64,000 nt of DNA from Mucilaginibacter sp. (GTDB lineage: Bacteria > Bacteroidota > Bacteroidia > Sphingobacteriales > Sphingobacteriaceae). The notes under the pieces are model-generated. The model did not search any database. It saw nothing but the letters and a program-made list of their open reading frames with translations, and was not told the DNA's origin. The stretch is taken from contig JAQBOM010000003.1 of the NCBI GenBank assembly GCA_028288025.1, positions 1-64,000 of the forward strand, written 5' to 3'. Below, one piece after another: positions 62,789-64,000 of this stretch. Position 1 is the first letter of the stretch. Each line of letters opens with the position of its first letter. Both the position numbers and the translations under genes were made by a program.

Positions 62789-63429
62789 TCTCTAATACCT
62801 TTGTTTAAAAACACACCTCTCATATCTGATCCTCTGATAGCTACGATGGGTGTATTATAGCCACTATTACTATTATAGTTGGCGCTACCGGCAGATGATT
62901 CTGCCTTAAATATCATTTGTTTAAGTTTTTGCCTCGCCTTATGCAGGTTGGATTTCGACGTACCTGCGTTAATATTCAGCATCGAGGCTATTTCATCGTG
63001 CGAATAACCATCGATAGCAAAAAGATTAAAAACTGTTCTGTAAGCCTGCGGAAGCCGTTGCACCATTGCCAATAGATCGTTATAATGCAAGTTTTTATCG
63101 GCAAGGTCCCCGTCGCTAATGTGTTCGGCCTTATCAAGGTCGTCGGTATAAGCCATTTTCAGGTTGGCCCGGTAAAAATCGATGGAAACATTCATCATGA
63201 TCTTTCCCAGCCAGGCTTTAAAGGGCCTGCCCATATCGTAACTTTCAATATGGGTGAAAACTTTAAAAAAGCCCTGGTTCATTACTTCGGCTGCATCATC
63301 GCGGTTCCCGGCATAACGTAAGCATATACTCATAGAAAAGCCGTAAAACACCTTATACAGCGTTTTCTGACACTTCCTGTCTTGCTTTATACAGCCCCTG
63401 ATCAGTTGATGTAAATCTTCTTCTCCCAT
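62785..63429 (-). CDS. ECF-type RNA polymerase sigma factor
   Basis: The 214-residue sigma-70 family protein has region 2 at about 25-90 (FSMSICLRYAGNRDDAAEVMNQGFFKVFTHIESYD, GRPFKAWLGKIMMNVSIDFYR) and region 4 at about 125-180 (QRLPQAYRTVFNLFAIDGYSHDEIASMLNINAGTSKSNLHKARQKL). A C-terminal extension of about 30 residues is added. It is the first gene of the operon that runs to 57236, and presumably switches it on. A repeated TTAACG element lies upstream. Confidence 0.95.
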   Translation of the reverse strand: MGEEDLHQLIRGCIKQDRKCQKTLYKVFYGFSMSICLRYAGNRDDAAEVMNQGFFKVFTHIESYDMGRPFKAWLGKIMMNVSIDFYRANLKMAYTDDLDKAEHISDGDLADKNLHYNDLLAMVQRLPQAYRTVFNLFAIDGYSHDEIASMLNINAGTSKSNLHKARQKLKQMIFKAESSAGSANYNSNSGYNTPIVAIRGSDMRGVFLNKGIRE

Positions 63430-63867
63430 ATGGGTTATATCCCGTTAGCTTATCTTAAAAAATCACCGTACTGCCAATATCACGTTAACATGCCGTTAAA
63501 GGTTGCCTGTTATTACATAAAAATATAACTATTTTATACAATTTACTGATTATCAGCCTATTAATTTAAGAACAGCAAATGCAACTTGACCTATTGTAAT
63601 GCAGCCGTGCTAACAGCGCTGCGAAAGCTACGGAAATCACAATAGCTGCGCTTTAGGTTAAGTTTATAACATACTGTCAATAAATGCCTTATAATTATTT
63701 CCAATAAATTGATTAATAAATCATCGCGTAAGTCTGTTTCAAAACAGCGATTCCAGCCTTTCGAAAATGAATCTACTAAATTTTTTTCATAAGGCAACCC
63801 TTCCCGGAATATCAACGATATAATCAGCAAACAACCGGTTCATCCGCGCCAATAAATAATTCAGTAA
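63430..63867. other. Divergent region between the sigma factor gene and the glycosyltransferase
   Basis: In these 438 bp the minus strand reads TTAACGGCATGTTAACG at 63482-63498, a direct repeat of TTAACG about 50-70 nt ahead of the sigma ATG and a candidate for autoregulation. A minus-strand open frame at 63591-63830 (79 codons) has no recognisable family and is not called. Confidence 0.4.
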
Positions 63868-64000
63868 ATGGTTCCCGTTTCAATTGTAATAATCACCAAA
63901 AATTTATCTGATATAATAGCCGGCTGCATCCGCATGGCCTGTCGTATTACCGATGATATCGTCGTTATCGTCAACGACAGCTCAAACGAGACAATTGATA
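63868..64000 (+). CDS. Glycosyltransferase family 2, N-terminal fragment
   Basis: The frame from the ATG at 63868 runs off the right edge (44 codons seen). MVPVSIVIITKNLSDIIAGC and then TDDIVVIVNDSSNETID show the GT-A beta-strand/loop start with VVIVNDSSNETID, the nucleotide-binding DDxS-like turn of GT2 enzymes (usually VDSGSTD; here NDSSNETID). It would add sugar to lipid or polysaccharide in the cytoplasm. Divergent from the sigma-factor operon. The rest is outside the window. Confidence 0.8.
   Translation, partial: MVPVSIVIITKNLSDIIAGCIRMACRITDDIVVIVNDSSNETID

Noticed and set aside
63591..63830. 79-codon minus-strand frame upstream of the sigma factor gene
   Set aside because: Rich in Arg/Cys/Phe with no recognisable domain, no promoter or ribosome signal, and in a divergent promoter region; kept only as a remark.

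Overview
The window is chromosomal DNA from an aerobic, free-living member of the Bacteroidota, most probably family Sphingobacteriaceae and close to Mucilaginibacter or Pedobacter. The evidence is a SusC/SusD polysaccharide locus driven by a hybrid two-component regulator, lipoproteins whose lipobox cysteine is followed by lysines, Bacteroidota -7 boxes (TAnnTTTG) ahead of many genes, almost no Shine-Dalgarno sequences, and Bacteroidota-specific families (DUF5777, DUF6807, BlaI/M56 pairs). The genus is inferred from gene content only.

Layout. 1-27 kb is mostly housekeeping: the start of recQ, a secreted TolB-propeller/amidohydrolase, a lipoprotein, citrate synthase, a PAS-rich hybrid histidine kinase, a MacB-type permease, queA, ispD, a tiny membrane protein, DUF2795, cobalamin adenosyltransferase, a GH19-type lytic enzyme, a GNAT acetyltransferase, a dihaem cytochrome, a BlaI/M56 regulatory pair with a double operator, topoisomerase IB, an aldo/keto reductase, threonine aldolase, a cupin, an SRPBCC protein, an ABC-F protein and tRNA-Lys(CUU). 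27-30 kb holds a Crp-type regulator and a flavin monooxygenase/FMN reductase pair. 30-44.2 kb is a polysaccharide utilisation locus (hybrid sensor, SusC, SusD, surface glycan-binding protein, a clan GH-A hydrolase and a GH26 mannanase), probably for a mannan. 44.6-49 kb holds an AraC regulator divergent from a 14-TM drug exporter with a YciI-like partner, then an acyltransferase-type membrane protein. 49-57 kb holds a DUF6807 plus Gfo/Idh pair, an orphan kinase, an ApbE-DUF2271 flavin transferase with a PepSY membrane protein, and a beta-barrel protein. 57.2-63.4 kb is a tight minus-strand operon: ECF sigma, membrane-anchored barrel protein, YceI, DUF5777 barrel, Rieske lipoprotein, PQQ/cytochrome c dehydrogenase, and perhaps a TMEM175 channel. 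A glycosyltransferase begins at the right edge.

Two things stand out. First, gene junctions in the first 27 kb carry short degenerate tandem repeats (periods near 7-13 bp), usually as facing inverted arms. Each junction has its own sequence, yet the arms abut or include start and stop codons and in places encode protein ends. A dispersed CCCGATAGCTATCGGG palindrome is mixed among them. Second, the sigma-factor operon looks like a self-contained periplasmic electron-transfer module.
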